A stretch of DNA of 64,000 bases from Chryseobacterium arachidis (GCF_900129245.1 NZ_FQUT01000001.1:496001-560000), one strand, 5' to 3'. Shown: positions 18,554 through 26,209, numbered from the stretch's first letter. Translations and numbers: made by a program. Notes: generated from the sequence alone by a model not told the origin.

Positions 18554-18569
18554 TTTGCCATTTGACAAA
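18554..18569. promoter_or_regulatory. Operator candidate for the Crp/Fnr regulator (autoregulatory side)
   Basis: TTTGCCA-TT-TGACAAA is a near-perfect palindrome matching the copy at 17864-17879. It adjoins the T tract of the terminator at 18566-18603. Confidence 0.6.
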
Positions 18570-18603
18570 AAATTAAAGAGAAACCGGAAAGTTTCTCTTT
18601 AAT
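18566..18603 (-). terminator. Terminator after the zeta-toxin unit
   Basis: On the minus strand the stem ATTAAAGAGAAAC / GTTTCTCTTTAAT (13 bp) is followed by TTTTTTG. It ends transcription of the 48-residue gene and the zeta-like gene. Confidence 0.85.
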
Positions 18604-18613
18604 ATTTATTATT

Positions 18614-18760
18614 TTATGGTTTTATCTTAACAATTTTATTTTCGCGAATTACTACTAACTCGCTATTGTTCTTTCTTTTGAAATCAAGCATTTTTTCATA
18701 GGCTTTTTCAAGACCTTCCAAAATTTTAGCTTTTCTTTCATTATTCGCTTCTTTTGTCAT
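18614..18760 (-). CDS. 48-residue protein overlapping the zeta-toxin-like gene
   Basis: A short reading frame starting MTKEANNERKAKILEGLEKA and ending NKIVKIKP. It overlaps the 3' end of the zeta-like kinase gene by 20 bp on the same strand and ends just before a strong terminator, so the two are probably cotranscribed and translationally coupled. It is highly charged and helical in its first 30 residues. Such small partners commonly follow this kinase family and may act as antitoxin or regulator (inference). No homology is recognised. Confidence 0.6.
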   Translation of the reverse strand: MTKEANNERKAKILEGLEKAYEKMLDFKRKNNSELVVIRENKIVKIKP

Positions 18761-19331
18761 AGTATTTTTTTAATTCTTTAAATTTTTCAGCAGAATAAAT
18801 AACGATGTTTTCATCAATATTTTTTTCTGCAATTAGAATATGTTTTCCTTCCGAATTGTCGAAGATCAAAACCTGATCAGCGATTGTAAGATAAATGTCA
18901 AAAAGATTTTTGATTCCATTAAAATATCTTCTTTCAATTACATCGGTCGGAATACTGTGTCCCCCTTCTTTTACTCTTATATTTACTCGTTCCTTTGCAA
19001 GCTCGGGAGTTTGTAGCCAAAAGTATAGAAGAGTAACATTGTAACCCGCTTTTCTCGCTTTTATAATTTTTTGTTTGTAAGATTTTGTAGCTAAAGTTGT
19101 TTCAAATGCAAAGTTTTCGTCAATTTTAAAAAGCTCTTCAATTCTTTCTAACATAATTCTACCGGCTTCAAAGGAGACTTTTTCTGGCTGGAAAGGTGAT
19201 AATCCTTTAGCAATTTCATCTGCATTCACAAATTCTTTACAATCTAAAATTTCTGGTAATATTGTAAAAGATGCCGTTGTTTTGCCTGCACCGTTACAAC
19301 CTGAAATTACATAAAGATTTTTTTCTTTCAT
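18741..19331 (-). CDS. Zeta-toxin-like P-loop kinase
   Basis: The 196-residue protein starts MKEKNLYVISGCNGAGKTTAS, with Walker A GCNGAGKT at residues 11-18. It continues with NADEIAKGLSP, FAFETTLATKSY and RVKEGGHSIPTDVIERRY, the order of motifs seen in the zeta toxin/AAA_33 family. Zeta toxins phosphorylate UDP-N-acetylglucosamine; related chromosomal kinases have other or unknown substrates. The epsilon antitoxin is not present; instead a 48-residue gene overlaps the 3' end. A -7 box lies only 5 nt before the ATG, which suggests a leaderless mRNA. Confidence 0.82.
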   Translation of the reverse strand: MKEKNLYVISGCNGAGKTTASFTILPEILDCKEFVNADEIAKGLSPFQPEKVSFEAGRIMLERIEELFKIDENFAFETTLATKSYKQKIIKARKAGYNVTLLYFWLQTPELAKERVNIRVKEGGHSIPTDVIERRYFNGIKNLFDIYLTIADQVLIFDNSEGKHILIAEKNIDENIVIYSAEKFKELKKYYDKRSE

Positions 19332-19336
19332 TAATG

Positions 19337-19344
19337 CAAATGTA
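19337..19344 (-). promoter_or_regulatory. -7 box (TACATTTG) 5 nt before the zeta-like ATG
   Basis: A TAnnTTTG match. With the usual distance to the start point, the transcript would begin at or next to the ATG at 19331. Confidence 0.55.
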
Positions 19345-19367
19345 AGGCATATTCTTTTAAAATTGTA

Positions 19368-19395
19368 TAAAAAGAGAAGCCCAAAAGTTTCTCTG
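19368..19395 (-). terminator. Terminator after the DUF2314/ankyrin gene
   Basis: On the minus strand AGAGAAAC / GCTTCTCT (one G-U pair) is followed by TTTTTAT. Confidence 0.75.
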
Positions 19396-19400
19396 TATGA

Positions 19401-20189
19401 TTAATTTTCCAAAACAGGGATCAAATGTTCCCAATTAAGCTGCTTGGCATAATCTAAAGCTGTTTTTCCGTTGTTGGTTTTTAAATTTTTATCGGCACCG
19501 GATTCTAAAAGAACTTCTACCGAACTTCGGTTACCTGCAATAGTTTCCCTGTGAAGAAGGGTAAATCCGTTTTCATCGGTATTGGTTAATTCAGAGGGGT
19601 AATCATTGAGAAATTTTATCAGACTGTCCTTCATATTCTTGCTCATCGGATGTTCGATAAGGTTTTCCGGATTTTCTTTTTGTTCGTTTACGACTTCAAT
19701 TTCATTATAATCTCCAAAATCCAGCTGCCACGCATCATCATGTTCTTTTCTTTCGGATTCCGACATATCTGCGCGCATTTTTTGAATGGTAAATCCGCCA
19801 TACGCTTTCGGAATCGGTTCTGAAGATGGAGAAAATAATTTCGAAAGTCCTTTAGCTTTTTTCTGGGTTGGCATCATAGCAAAAAGCCAGTCGCTGATTT
19901 TGTTCAAAGGCATTTCAAAATAATCTCCAGGTTGTATTGAGGTCAGGCTGTTAGGTTCATTAATCAGAAATCCGCTTACATTATCGCCATCAAAATGGAT
20001 ATCATTCATCCACATGTGTTCTACAATTTCTTTACCGTCTTCAGTTGTCTCGGAAAAAGAAGCTTTTACACAGGCAAGATTCAGTCCCGGAACGATTCTT
20101 CTTTGCTCCCAGGACAATTCTCTCCAAAAATATTTAAAGGTTTCCTGCGCTTTTTTGTAGGCTGCAATCATTTTTGGGGTCGGCTCCAT
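19401..20189 (-). CDS. DUF2314 and ankyrin repeat protein
   Basis: The first half (about 1-165) resembles DUF2314: EHMWMNDIHFDGDNVSGFLINEP, then QPGDYFEMPLNKISDWLFAM. The C-terminal 70 residues form two ankyrin repeats (ENGFTLLHRETIAGNRSSVEVLLESGADKN and KTNNGKTALDYAKQLN). No signal peptide is visible, so it should be cytoplasmic. DUF2314 proteins are often found near toxin-immunity or stress genes, but the role is unknown. It appears monocistronic. Confidence 0.75.
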   Translation of the reverse strand: MEPTPKMIAAYKKAQETFKYFWRELSWEQRRIVPGLNLACVKASFSETTEDGKEIVEHMWMNDIHFDGDNVSGFLINEPNSLTSIQPGDYFEMPLNKISDWLFAMMPTQKKAKGLSKLFSPSSEPIPKAYGGFTIQKMRADMSESERKEHDDAWQLDFGDYNEIEVVNEQKENPENLIEHPMSKNMKDSLIKFLNDYPSELTNTDENGFTLLHRETIAGNRSSVEVLLESGADKNLKTNNGKTALDYAKQLNWEHLIPVLEN

Positions 20190-20201
20190 CTGAGAAAATA
20201 A

Positions 20202-20406
20202 ACGAGTTGTTTTCCATTGTATCTAAATATTTTATGATTTAATTTTAGTAAATATCAACGAGAATTCTGCTGAAAAGCATGATGAATAAATACCTGATGA
20301 TATTTTTTGGTTTGACTAAAATACGGAAAATATTTAAACGGAAGTTTGAATTTTGTGTGAAATTTATAGTTCTTATATTACGGATTTTGCGTAAATAGGT
20401 ATTTTA
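20202..20406. other. AT-rich intergenic gap
   Basis: No supported gene or clear regulatory signal is seen in this gap. A 39-codon frame on the plus strand at 20279-20398 has no support. Confidence 0.4.
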
Positions 20407-20901
20407 TTATGATTTGATTAGGGTAAAGTTGGATCCGTATATTTGGGCTATAAATTTAGCGATTTCATCTTCTTTTTCGTTTTCTTTAAGGAAATAAATT
20501 AAGTCAGAATTTTTTTCAACTTTAGTTTTTTCCAATGGTTCAGTTTGAATAAATCTTTTCCAGTGTAAAAGAATATTTTTTAAATCATCTAATGGAATTT
20601 CTTCTATTAAAATTCCAGTTGTCTCTTGAAATAAAGCTGTGGTATCTGTATAAATTACATCAAGAAAATCCAAATAAATTTCTAAACAATATTCCCTATC
20701 GTAAAAACCTTCCGATAAAATAAAATCTATGTCTTTAACAATTTCATCAATATCATTTATTATTTTGAATTTCGTTAGAAAATATCCTAAAAAATCATTT
20801 TCAACATAATGAATAGCATCTTTTACTAAATAAGCTTGTTCATTCGGATAACTGTAAGGTCGATTGACAAAAATTAATTTATATTTTTCTAAAACATTCA
20901 T
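20407..20901 (-). CDS. Hypothetical acidic protein
   Basis: A 164-residue protein, helical and acidic, without signal peptide or recognised motif. It follows the DUF4268 gene on the same strand after 5 bp, so the two are likely cotranscribed. The overall character (small, acidic, soluble, near other small unknown genes) is reminiscent of immunity proteins, but nothing in the sequence proves it. Confidence 0.55.
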   Translation of the reverse strand: MNVLEKYKLIFVNRPYSYPNEQAYLVKDAIHYVENDFLGYFLTKFKIINDIDEIVKDIDFILSEGFYDREYCLEIYLDFLDVIYTDTTALFQETTGILIEEIPLDDLKNILLHWKRFIQTEPLEKTKVEKNSDLIYFLKENEKEDEIAKFIAQIYGSNFTLIKS

Positions 20902-20906
20902 ATACT

Positions 20907-21335
20907 TTAAACATCCTTTATAAAATCCTCATACTCATAATAAAACCTCTCAAAACCATCCATCTTCTCTACAAAAAACTCAAAAGCTTCCTGCCAGGTA
21001 TTTTTATTGAAAATAGAAACTCCGTGTTTTTCAACCCAGATTCTGCTAATGACTTTCCCGTTTTCCAGCGTATAAAATTCTTCTTTAGTAAAATCTCCGA
21101 TAAAATCTTTCAGAATATCCTCCAATGACCATATTTTATTATAATAGGCATCTCTGAAAACTTCGTCTTTCATTTCGATATCCAGAGAAACTTCCGCTTT
21201 TTTCTTATCCGCATAAAATTTGAACGACATATCTTTAATTTTTGTGTCATACAAAATCCATTTTCGTGGGAAAGACTTTCCGAAAGCCGTCCAAAATTCC
21301 TTTTTTAACTGTTGTGCTTCTTGTTTACTGAACAT
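20907..21335 (-). CDS. DUF4268 domain protein
   Basis: The 142-residue protein MFSKQEAQQLKKEFWTAFGK is followed by SFPRKWILYDTKIKDMSFKF, the conserved core of DUF4268, a small domain common in Bacteroidota. The ATG at 21335 is chosen over the in-frame extension to 21434 because homologues begin with MFSKEEA-like residues and the extension is encoded by a simple repeat. A -7 box lies only 4 nt before this ATG. Function unknown. Confidence 0.8.
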   Translation of the reverse strand: MFSKQEAQQLKKEFWTAFGKSFPRKWILYDTKIKDMSFKFYADKKKAEVSLDIEMKDEVFRDAYYNKIWSLEDILKDFIGDFTKEEFYTLENGKVISRIWVEKHGVSIFNKNTWQEAFEFFVEKMDGFERFYYEYEDFIKDV

Positions 21336-21339
21336 GGAA

Positions 21340-21347
21340 CAAATATA
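21340..21347 (-). promoter_or_regulatory. -7 box (TATATTTG) 4 nt before the DUF4268 ATG
   Basis: A TAnnTTTG match on the minus strand. The expected start point coincides with the ATG at 21335. Confidence 0.55.
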
Positions 21348-21354
21348 GTGATTT

Positions 21355-21425
21355 GGCTGGAAGTCGGAAGTTGGAAAGGGTAGTAATAACATTGTAAAAT
21401 AACTTCCAGCTACACTTTTCCGCAT
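21355..21425. repeat. Degenerate GGAAGTTGG/AACTTCCAGC repeat
   Basis: This fills the divergent gap between the DUF4268 and rrf2 genes with GGAAGTCGGAAGTTGGAAAG-like units and a partial complement (AACTTCCAGC), allowing fold-back. A related tract lies at 26210-26270. Confidence 0.45.
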
Positions 21426-21440
21426 TTCAAACAATTTTCT

Positions 21441-21448
21441 TATTTTTG
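21441..21448 (+). promoter_or_regulatory. -7 box (TATTTTTG) 5 nt before the rrf2 ATG
   Basis: A TAnnTTTG match. The transcript would start at or next to the ATG at 21454. Confidence 0.55.
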
Positions 21449-21453
21449 TAGTA

Positions 21454-21861
21454 ATGCTGTCTAAAAAATCTCAATATGCTTTTAAGGCGCTGTCATACCT
21501 TGTAGAAAAGAGGAATGATGGTCCTGTTCTTATTTCCGAAATTGCGGAACGAAAGAGAATTCCTTTAAAGTTTTTAGAAAATATTTTGCTTGAACTCAAA
21601 AAAGCAGATATCCTTGATAGTAAAAAGGGAAAAGGAGGAGGATATTTTTTCAAGGAAAATCCTGAAAACGTGAAATTGGCGAAAATCATCCGTCTGGTGA
21701 ATGGCCCGATTGCACTTCTTCCTTGTGTAAGCTTAAATTTTTATGAAAAATGTGATGACTGCAGCGAAGATCATTGTGGTTTACATGATGTATTGATCGA
21801 GGTTCGTGATGCTTCTTTGAATATTTTGGAAAAAAGAACTTTAATGGATTTGGTGGATTAG
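21454..21861 (+). CDS. Rrf2 family transcriptional regulator, probably of sulfur assimilation
   Basis: A 135-residue winged-helix regulator starting MLSKKSQYAFKALSYLVEK, with the Rrf2 wing GKGGGYFF. A cysteine-rich segment, LPCVSLNFYEKCDDC then EDHCGLH, could bind an Fe-S cluster or sense thiols as in IscR/NsrR/CymR relatives. It stands directly upstream of cysH-cysD-cysN, and a palindrome between it and cysH is a likely operator, so control of sulfate assimilation is inferred. It has its own terminator overlapping the stop codon. Confidence 0.87.
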   Translation: MLSKKSQYAFKALSYLVEKRNDGPVLISEIAERKRIPLKFLENILLELKKADILDSKKGKGGGYFFKENPENVKLAKIIRLVNGPIALLPCVSLNFYEKCDDCSEDHCGLHDVLIEVRDASLNILEKRTLMDLVD

Positions 21862-21877
21862 CCAAATCCTTTTTTTT
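21846..21877 (+). terminator. Terminator overlapping the end of rrf2
   Basis: The stem GGATTTGG / CCAAATCC with an 8-nt loop is followed by eight T. The left arm lies inside the coding sequence. Confidence 0.85.
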
Positions 21878-21883
21878 GAATAA

Positions 21884-21908
21884 TTAGTCTACTTTTTTGG
21901 TAGGATAA
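21884..21908. promoter_or_regulatory. Palindromic operator upstream of cysH, 9-7-9 (TTAGTCTAC-N7-GTAGGATAA)
   Basis: Inverted 9-bp half-sites with a 7-bp spacer, just upstream of a -7-like GATATTTG (21920-21927). The left half-site and spacing are identical to the site at 8618-8642. It is probably bound by the adjacent Rrf2 regulator. Confidence 0.6.
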
Positions 21909-21949
21909 TTATTTTATCTGATATTTGCATGACTTCAAATGGATAAATT

Positions 21950-22642
21950 ATGATTTCAAAGGAAGATGCAGATACACTGAAACAACTTTCAGCAGAGGAG
22001 GGATTGAAATTGATCTCAACAAAATTCTCGGAGGGAGTTGTTTTCTCAACATCGCTTGGTCAGGAAGATCAGGTGATTACCGATATAATTTTTAAAAACC
22101 AGCTTCCGATAAAGGTTTTTACGCTCGATACGGGAAGACTTTTCTACGAACATTACGAATTACTTTCACAAAACAATTCAAGGTACAAAAGAAAAACGGA
22201 AGTCTATTTTCCCGAAAGTGCTGATGTCGAAAAATATGTAAATGAAAAGGGAATCAACGCTTTTTATCATTCCATTGAAAACAGAAAAGAATGTTGCTTT
22301 ATCCGAAAAGTTAAACCTTTAAACAGAGCTTTGGAAAATGCGAAAGTCTGGATCACAGGTTTACGTTCTGAGCAGTCGGAAAACCGTGAAAATATGCCGA
22401 TCATCGAATGGGATGAAGATCGTAAGTTATACAAATACAATCCTTTAATCCACTGGAGTTATCAAAATGTTTTGGATTATTTAGAACAAAATAAAGTTCA
22501 GGAATTGTCTTTACACAAAAAGGGCTTTATCAGTGTCGGCTGTCAGCCTTGCACAAGAGCGATTGTGGAAGGCGAAAATCCCCGTGCCGGACGTTGGTGG
22601 TGGGAAAGTTCACAAAAAGAATGTGGTTTACATACGCATTAA
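21950..22642 (+). CDS. cysH: Phosphoadenylyl/adenylyl-sulfate reductase
   Basis: This enzyme reduces activated sulfate to sulfite in assimilatory sulfate reduction. The 230-residue protein has the PAPS reductase fold with FSTSLGQEDQVI and TLDTGRLF. It carries two cysteine pairs, KECCFIRKVKPL and GCQPCT, which bind a [4Fe-4S] cluster and indicate the adenylyl-sulfate (APS)-using type. The catalytic C-terminal Cys is in KECGLH at the end. It is the first gene of cysH-cysD-cysN-permease. No APS kinase or sulfite reductase is in the window. Confidence 0.93.
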   Translation: MISKEDADTLKQLSAEEGLKLISTKFSEGVVFSTSLGQEDQVITDIIFKNQLPIKVFTLDTGRLFYEHYELLSQNNSRYKRKTEVYFPESADVEKYVNEKGINAFYHSIENRKECCFIRKVKPLNRALENAKVWITGLRSEQSENRENMPIIEWDEDRKLYKYNPLIHWSYQNVLDYLEQNKVQELSLHKKGFISVGCQPCTRAIVEGENPRAGRWWWESSQKECGLHTH

Positions 22643-22663
22643 TTTAAAAAAATTAAACTAAAA

Positions 22664-23572
22664 ATGAGTACACATAAACTAGACTATCTGGAACAGCTGG
22701 AAGCCGAAAGTATCTATATTATGAGAGAAATTGCGGCTCAGTTTGAAAAACCTGCGTTGCTTTTCAGTGGTGGTAAAGATTCTATTACATTGGTTCATCT
22801 GGCGAAAAAGGCTTTTGCTCCGATGAAAATTCCGTTTCCGTTGGTTCATATTGATACAGGACATAATTTTCCGGAAGCATTACAGTTTAGAGATTATTTG
22901 GCAGAAAGCATTGATGCTGAACTGATTGTAAGAAAAGTTGAAGATACGATTAAAGCTAAAAATTTAACCGAGCCGAAAGGAAAATTTGCATCAAGAAACT
23001 GGCTGCAGACACATACTTTGCTTGACACTATTGAGGAGTTTGAATTTGATGCCTGCATTGGTGGTGCGAGAAGAGACGAGGAAAAAGCAAGAGCCAAAGA
23101 ACGCTTTTTCTCTGTCCGTGACGAGTTTGGTCAATGGGATCCGAAGTTGCAACGTCCCGAATTGTGGAATATTTACAACGGAAGAATCAACAAAGGAGAA
23201 AATGTAAGGGTTTTCCCGATTTCAAACTGGACGGAATTGGATGTCTGGAATTATATTAAAAAAGAAAATATTCAGCTCCCACCGATTTATTTTGCCCATA
23301 ACAGAGATGTGATCGAGTTTGACGGACAATTAATAGCGGTTTCAGATTTTATTCAAATTGATGAAAATGATACGATTGTAAACAAAAAAGTTCGTTACAG
23401 AACCGTCGGAGACATGACTTGTACCGCAGCCGTTGAAAGTTCTGCCGAAACTTTGGATGAGGTGGTGAGCGAAATTATAGCTTCCAGAATTTCCGAGCGC
23501 GGCGAAACCCGAATCGACGATAAAGTAACGGAAGCGGCGATGGAAGACCGAAAAAAAGGAGGATATTTTTAG
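22664..23572 (+). CDS. cysD: Sulfate adenylyltransferase subunit 2
   Basis: This is the catalytic subunit of ATP sulfurylase, making APS from ATP and sulfate. The 302-residue length equals that of E. coli CysD. The PP-loop is SGGKDSITLVHLA (residues about 35-47), followed by HIDTGHNFPEA, GGARRDEEKARAKERFFSVRD and the C-terminal GDMTCTAAVES and ERGETRIDDK segments typical of CysD. It lies 21 bp after cysH, and its partner GTPase cysN follows. Confidence 0.96.
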   Translation: MSTHKLDYLEQLEAESIYIMREIAAQFEKPALLFSGGKDSITLVHLAKKAFAPMKIPFPLVHIDTGHNFPEALQFRDYLAESIDAELIVRKVEDTIKAKNLTEPKGKFASRNWLQTHTLLDTIEEFEFDACIGGARRDEEKARAKERFFSVRDEFGQWDPKLQRPELWNIYNGRINKGENVRVFPISNWTELDVWNYIKKENIQLPPIYFAHNRDVIEFDGQLIAVSDFIQIDENDTIVNKKVRYRTVGDMTCTAAVESSAETLDEVVSEIIASRISERGETRIDDKVTEAAMEDRKKGGYF

Positions 23573-23575
23573 GAT

Positions 23576-23645
23576 AGAGGATGGAAGAAGGAGGCGGGAA
23601 GTTTTTAAAACTCATCATTCATCACTCATAACTTATAACTAAATT
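23576..23645. repeat. Degenerate ATGGAAG and TCATCATTCATCACTCATAAC repeat
   Basis: The cysD-cysN spacer is made of purine-rich GGATGGAAGAAGG units and pyrimidine/A-rich CATCATTCATCACTCAT units. This resembles the simple-sequence tracts at other gene borders in the window. Confidence 0.45.
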
Positions 23646-23649
23646 ACAC

Positions 23650-24891
23650 GTGGACATATTAAGATTTATAACAGCAGGAAGCGTTGACGACGGGAAAAGT
23701 ACCCTGATCGGAAGGCTTTTATATGACAGCAAAAATATATTGATCGACCAGCTTGAAGCGTTGGAAAAACAATCAAAAAATAAAAATGAAAACGGAGTAG
23801 ACCTTGCGATTTTAACGGACGGTTTGAGAGCTGAAAGAGAGCAGGGAATCACAATTGACGTAGCATACCGATATTTTTCGACACCAAAAAGAAAGTTCAT
23901 TATTGCGGATGCACCGGGACATATTCAATATACTCGAAATATGATTACGGGAGCTTCTAATTCCCAACTGATTGTCATTCTGATTGACGCAAGACAAGGC
24001 GTAATCGAACAAACGCGAAGACATTCGATTATTGCTTCTTTATTGAAGATGAAAAATGTAGTTGTGGCGATCAATAAGATGGATCTGGTGGATTATTCCG
24101 AAGAAGTTTTTAATGATATTAAAGCTCAATATCAGCTGGTCGCGAAGAAATTAGGCTTGGAAAATATTCATTATTTCCCGATTTCAGCTTTTCATGGCGA
24201 TAATATTGTTGAGCGATCTGAGAATATGCTTTGGTATGAAGGTTCGACATTGCTGGATTTTCTGGAAAATGTTGAAGTTAATCAGAATAAGGAATTTGAA
24301 AATCCGAGATTTCAGGTGCAGTATGTAATTCGTCCACAAACCGATGAACTGCATGATTACAGAGGTTATGCCGGAGAAGTGATTTCGGGAGTTTACAAAA
24401 AAGGCGACGAAATTACCGTGCTACCTCAAAATATTCAGACTAAAATTTCTAAAGTTGAAACAGGGGGAAAAGAAGTGGATTCTGTTTTTACAAACCAGCC
24501 TGCAGTGTTGCATATTGAAGATGATATTGATATCAGCCGCGGTGATTTTTTAGTTAAATCTGAAAATCTTCCGAAGGTTGAAAATGAAATTGAAGCCGTG
24601 GTCTGTTGGCTCGACAAGAAAGAATTAAACGAAGGAAACAAATATTTTATTCAGCATAAAAGCAAGGTTTTAAAAACGATTATCAAAAAAATTGAATATA
24701 AAATAGATGTCAATACTTTAGAAAAAACTCCGGTTTCTGAAAGTGTAAAACTAAATGAAGTGGTAAAAGTTCGTTTGAAAACGGCTTCCCCACTGGTTTT
24801 TGACAGCTTCGAGGAAAGTAATGCAACGGGAAATGCTGTTTTGATCGACGAGACGAGTAATTCAACAGTGGGAGCTGTAATGATTTTGTGA
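23650..24891 (+). CDS. cysN: Sulfate adenylyltransferase subunit 1 (GTPase)
   Basis: This regulatory GTPase drives ATP sulfurylase. G motifs: GSVDDGKSTLIGRL (G1), DAPGHIQY (G3) and NKMDLVD (G4), followed by EF-Tu-like beta-barrel domains to residue 413. There is no C-terminal APS kinase (CysC) domain, consistent with an APS reductase-type CysH. Translation appears to start at a GTG (MDILRFITAGS), as homologues begin at this point and no ATG is near. The 77-bp spacer to cysD is a simple repeat. Confidence 0.94.
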   Translation: MDILRFITAGSVDDGKSTLIGRLLYDSKNILIDQLEALEKQSKNKNENGVDLAILTDGLRAEREQGITIDVAYRYFSTPKRKFIIADAPGHIQYTRNMITGASNSQLIVILIDARQGVIEQTRRHSIIASLLKMKNVVVAINKMDLVDYSEEVFNDIKAQYQLVAKKLGLENIHYFPISAFHGDNIVERSENMLWYEGSTLLDFLENVEVNQNKEFENPRFQVQYVIRPQTDELHDYRGYAGEVISGVYKKGDEITVLPQNIQTKISKVETGGKEVDSVFTNQPAVLHIEDDIDISRGDFLVKSENLPKVENEIEAVVCWLDKKELNEGNKYFIQHKSKVLKTIIKKIEYKIDVNTLEKTPVSESVKLNEVVKVRLKTASPLVFDSFEESNATGNAVLIDETSNSTVGAVMIL

Positions 24892-24922
24892 TTTTCCAAT
24901 TGATCTTTAAAACAAAACAGAA

Positions 24923-25807
24923 ATGGTGATTTCAAGAAAAATTCAAATCAGGCTTCATGTGTTTTTTGTGACGATCGCTATATTGTCAATCACAATTTTT
25001 TCCATGTACGAATTAGGCTATCTGGACGAACTTTTTACCATTTTAGCGCAGGATAATTATATATTTTACTGGATGATGCTGGTCGGAGTTTTGGCTGAAA
25101 TTGTAGCCGGATCAATGGGAATGGGCTACGGTGTCATTTGTACGACGACTCTTTTATTTTTGGGAATTCCTCCGCATGCGGTGAGCGCAAGTATTCATTC
25201 TGCAGAAAGTTTTACAACAGCTGCGGGAAGTGTCAGTCATATCAAGCTGAAAAACGTAAGCAAAAGTTTAGTCAAAAGACTGGCGATTCCTGCTGTTATC
25301 GGAGCGATTATCGGGGCTGTTTCTCTCACGTATCTTGGTGAATATTATTCTAAAATCACAAAAACGATTATTTCTTTTTACACTTTATATCTTGGAATCC
25401 AGATTTTATCAAATGCTTTTAAACACAAGCAGGATAAAAAATTAAAAAGGAAAACCAATTTAACAAGATTAGGACTTATCGGAGGTTTTATCGATTCTTT
25501 TGCAGGCGGCGGTTGGGGACCGTTGGTGACAGGAACTTTAATCAAGAATTCTTTCACCCCGAGATTTGCAGTCGGAAGTTCTACGGTCGCAAAATTTATT
25601 TTAACCTTAACAGCGGCCATTACTTTCATTTTTACATTGGGAATACAACATTGGAGCATTATTCTCGGACTATTGATCGGTGGAATTTTTACAGCTCCTT
25701 TTTCTGCAATGCTCACGGCAAAACTTCCTGTAAAAAGTATGTTTGTAGTGATCGGAATACTGGTTATTATCATGAGTTCAATTACGATTTATAAATCAGT
25801 TTTTTAG
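24923..25807 (+). CDS. TauE/SafE family permease
   Basis: A 294-residue membrane protein with about eight hydrophobic segments and the TauE/SafE features GMGYGVICTTTLLFLGIPPHAVSASIH and a second repeat FIDSFAGGGWGPLVTG. TauE/SafE proteins move sulfite, sulfonates or other anions. As the last gene of the sulfate assimilation cluster (31 bp after cysN) it probably imports sulfate or exports sulfite; direction and substrate are inferred from context. Confidence 0.85.
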   Translation: MVISRKIQIRLHVFFVTIAILSITIFSMYELGYLDELFTILAQDNYIFYWMMLVGVLAEIVAGSMGMGYGVICTTTLLFLGIPPHAVSASIHSAESFTTAAGSVSHIKLKNVSKSLVKRLAIPAVIGAIIGAVSLTYLGEYYSKITKTIISFYTLYLGIQILSNAFKHKQDKKLKRKTNLTRLGLIGGFIDSFAGGGWGPLVTGTLIKNSFTPRFAVGSSTVAKFILTLTAAITFIFTLGIQHWSIILGLLIGGIFTAPFSAMLTAKLPVKSMFVVIGILVIIMSSITIYKSVF

Positions 25808-25899
25808 TTATAAATTGTGTTAAATGTGGAAAAATAAAAGTATCAACTATCTTTTTGGTTTCGAAAATATTCTACATTTACACCACTAAAAAAATAACA

Positions 25900-26190
25900 A
25901 TGAATATACACGTAGTGGCGCTGTTCAAGTTTAATGAAAATTACTTGATGGAAGCAGTTGAACTTTTCCAGATCCTGGTAAGAGAAACCAGAAAAGAAGA
26001 GGGATGTCTGCAGTATGACCTTATCGAAGACAAAGATAACAAAGGCACTTTTTTCATGGTAGAATTGTGGGAAAGTGAGGAACATCTAAACCGTCACAAC
26101 GGACAGGATCACCTTTTGGATTTCCGTAGAGATGTTTCGAAAATGCTGGAAAGCTCGACTTTAGTTTATAAAGGATATAAAACGTTGTAG
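25900..26190 (+). CDS. Antibiotic biosynthesis monooxygenase (ABM) domain protein, putative quinol monooxygenase
   Basis: A 96-residue dimeric ferredoxin-like fold protein of the ABM/YgiN type: LFQILVRETRKEEGCLQYDL, then FFMVELWESEEHLNRHNGQDHL (quoted in parts). The ATG at 25900 is preferred over an extension from 25855, because the fold starts at MNIHVVALF. Members act as quinol monooxygenases or haem-degrading enzymes; this one lacks obvious haem-degradation features. It is followed by a bidirectional terminator. Confidence 0.82.
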   Translation: MNIHVVALFKFNENYLMEAVELFQILVRETRKEEGCLQYDLIEDKDNKGTFFMVELWESEEHLNRHNGQDHLLDFRRDVSKMLESSTLVYKGYKTL

Positions 26191-26209
26191 TTTTAGGCTA
26201 AATGCTTGA

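Noticed and set aside
20279..20398. 39-codon frame on the plus strand (basic and hydrophobic)
   Set aside because: No ribosome binding site, promoter or conserved feature supports it, and such frames are expected by chance in AT-rich gaps.
23650..24891. Bifunctional CysN/CysC
   Set aside because: The protein ends after the EF-Tu-like domains (413 residues), leaving no room for an APS kinase domain.
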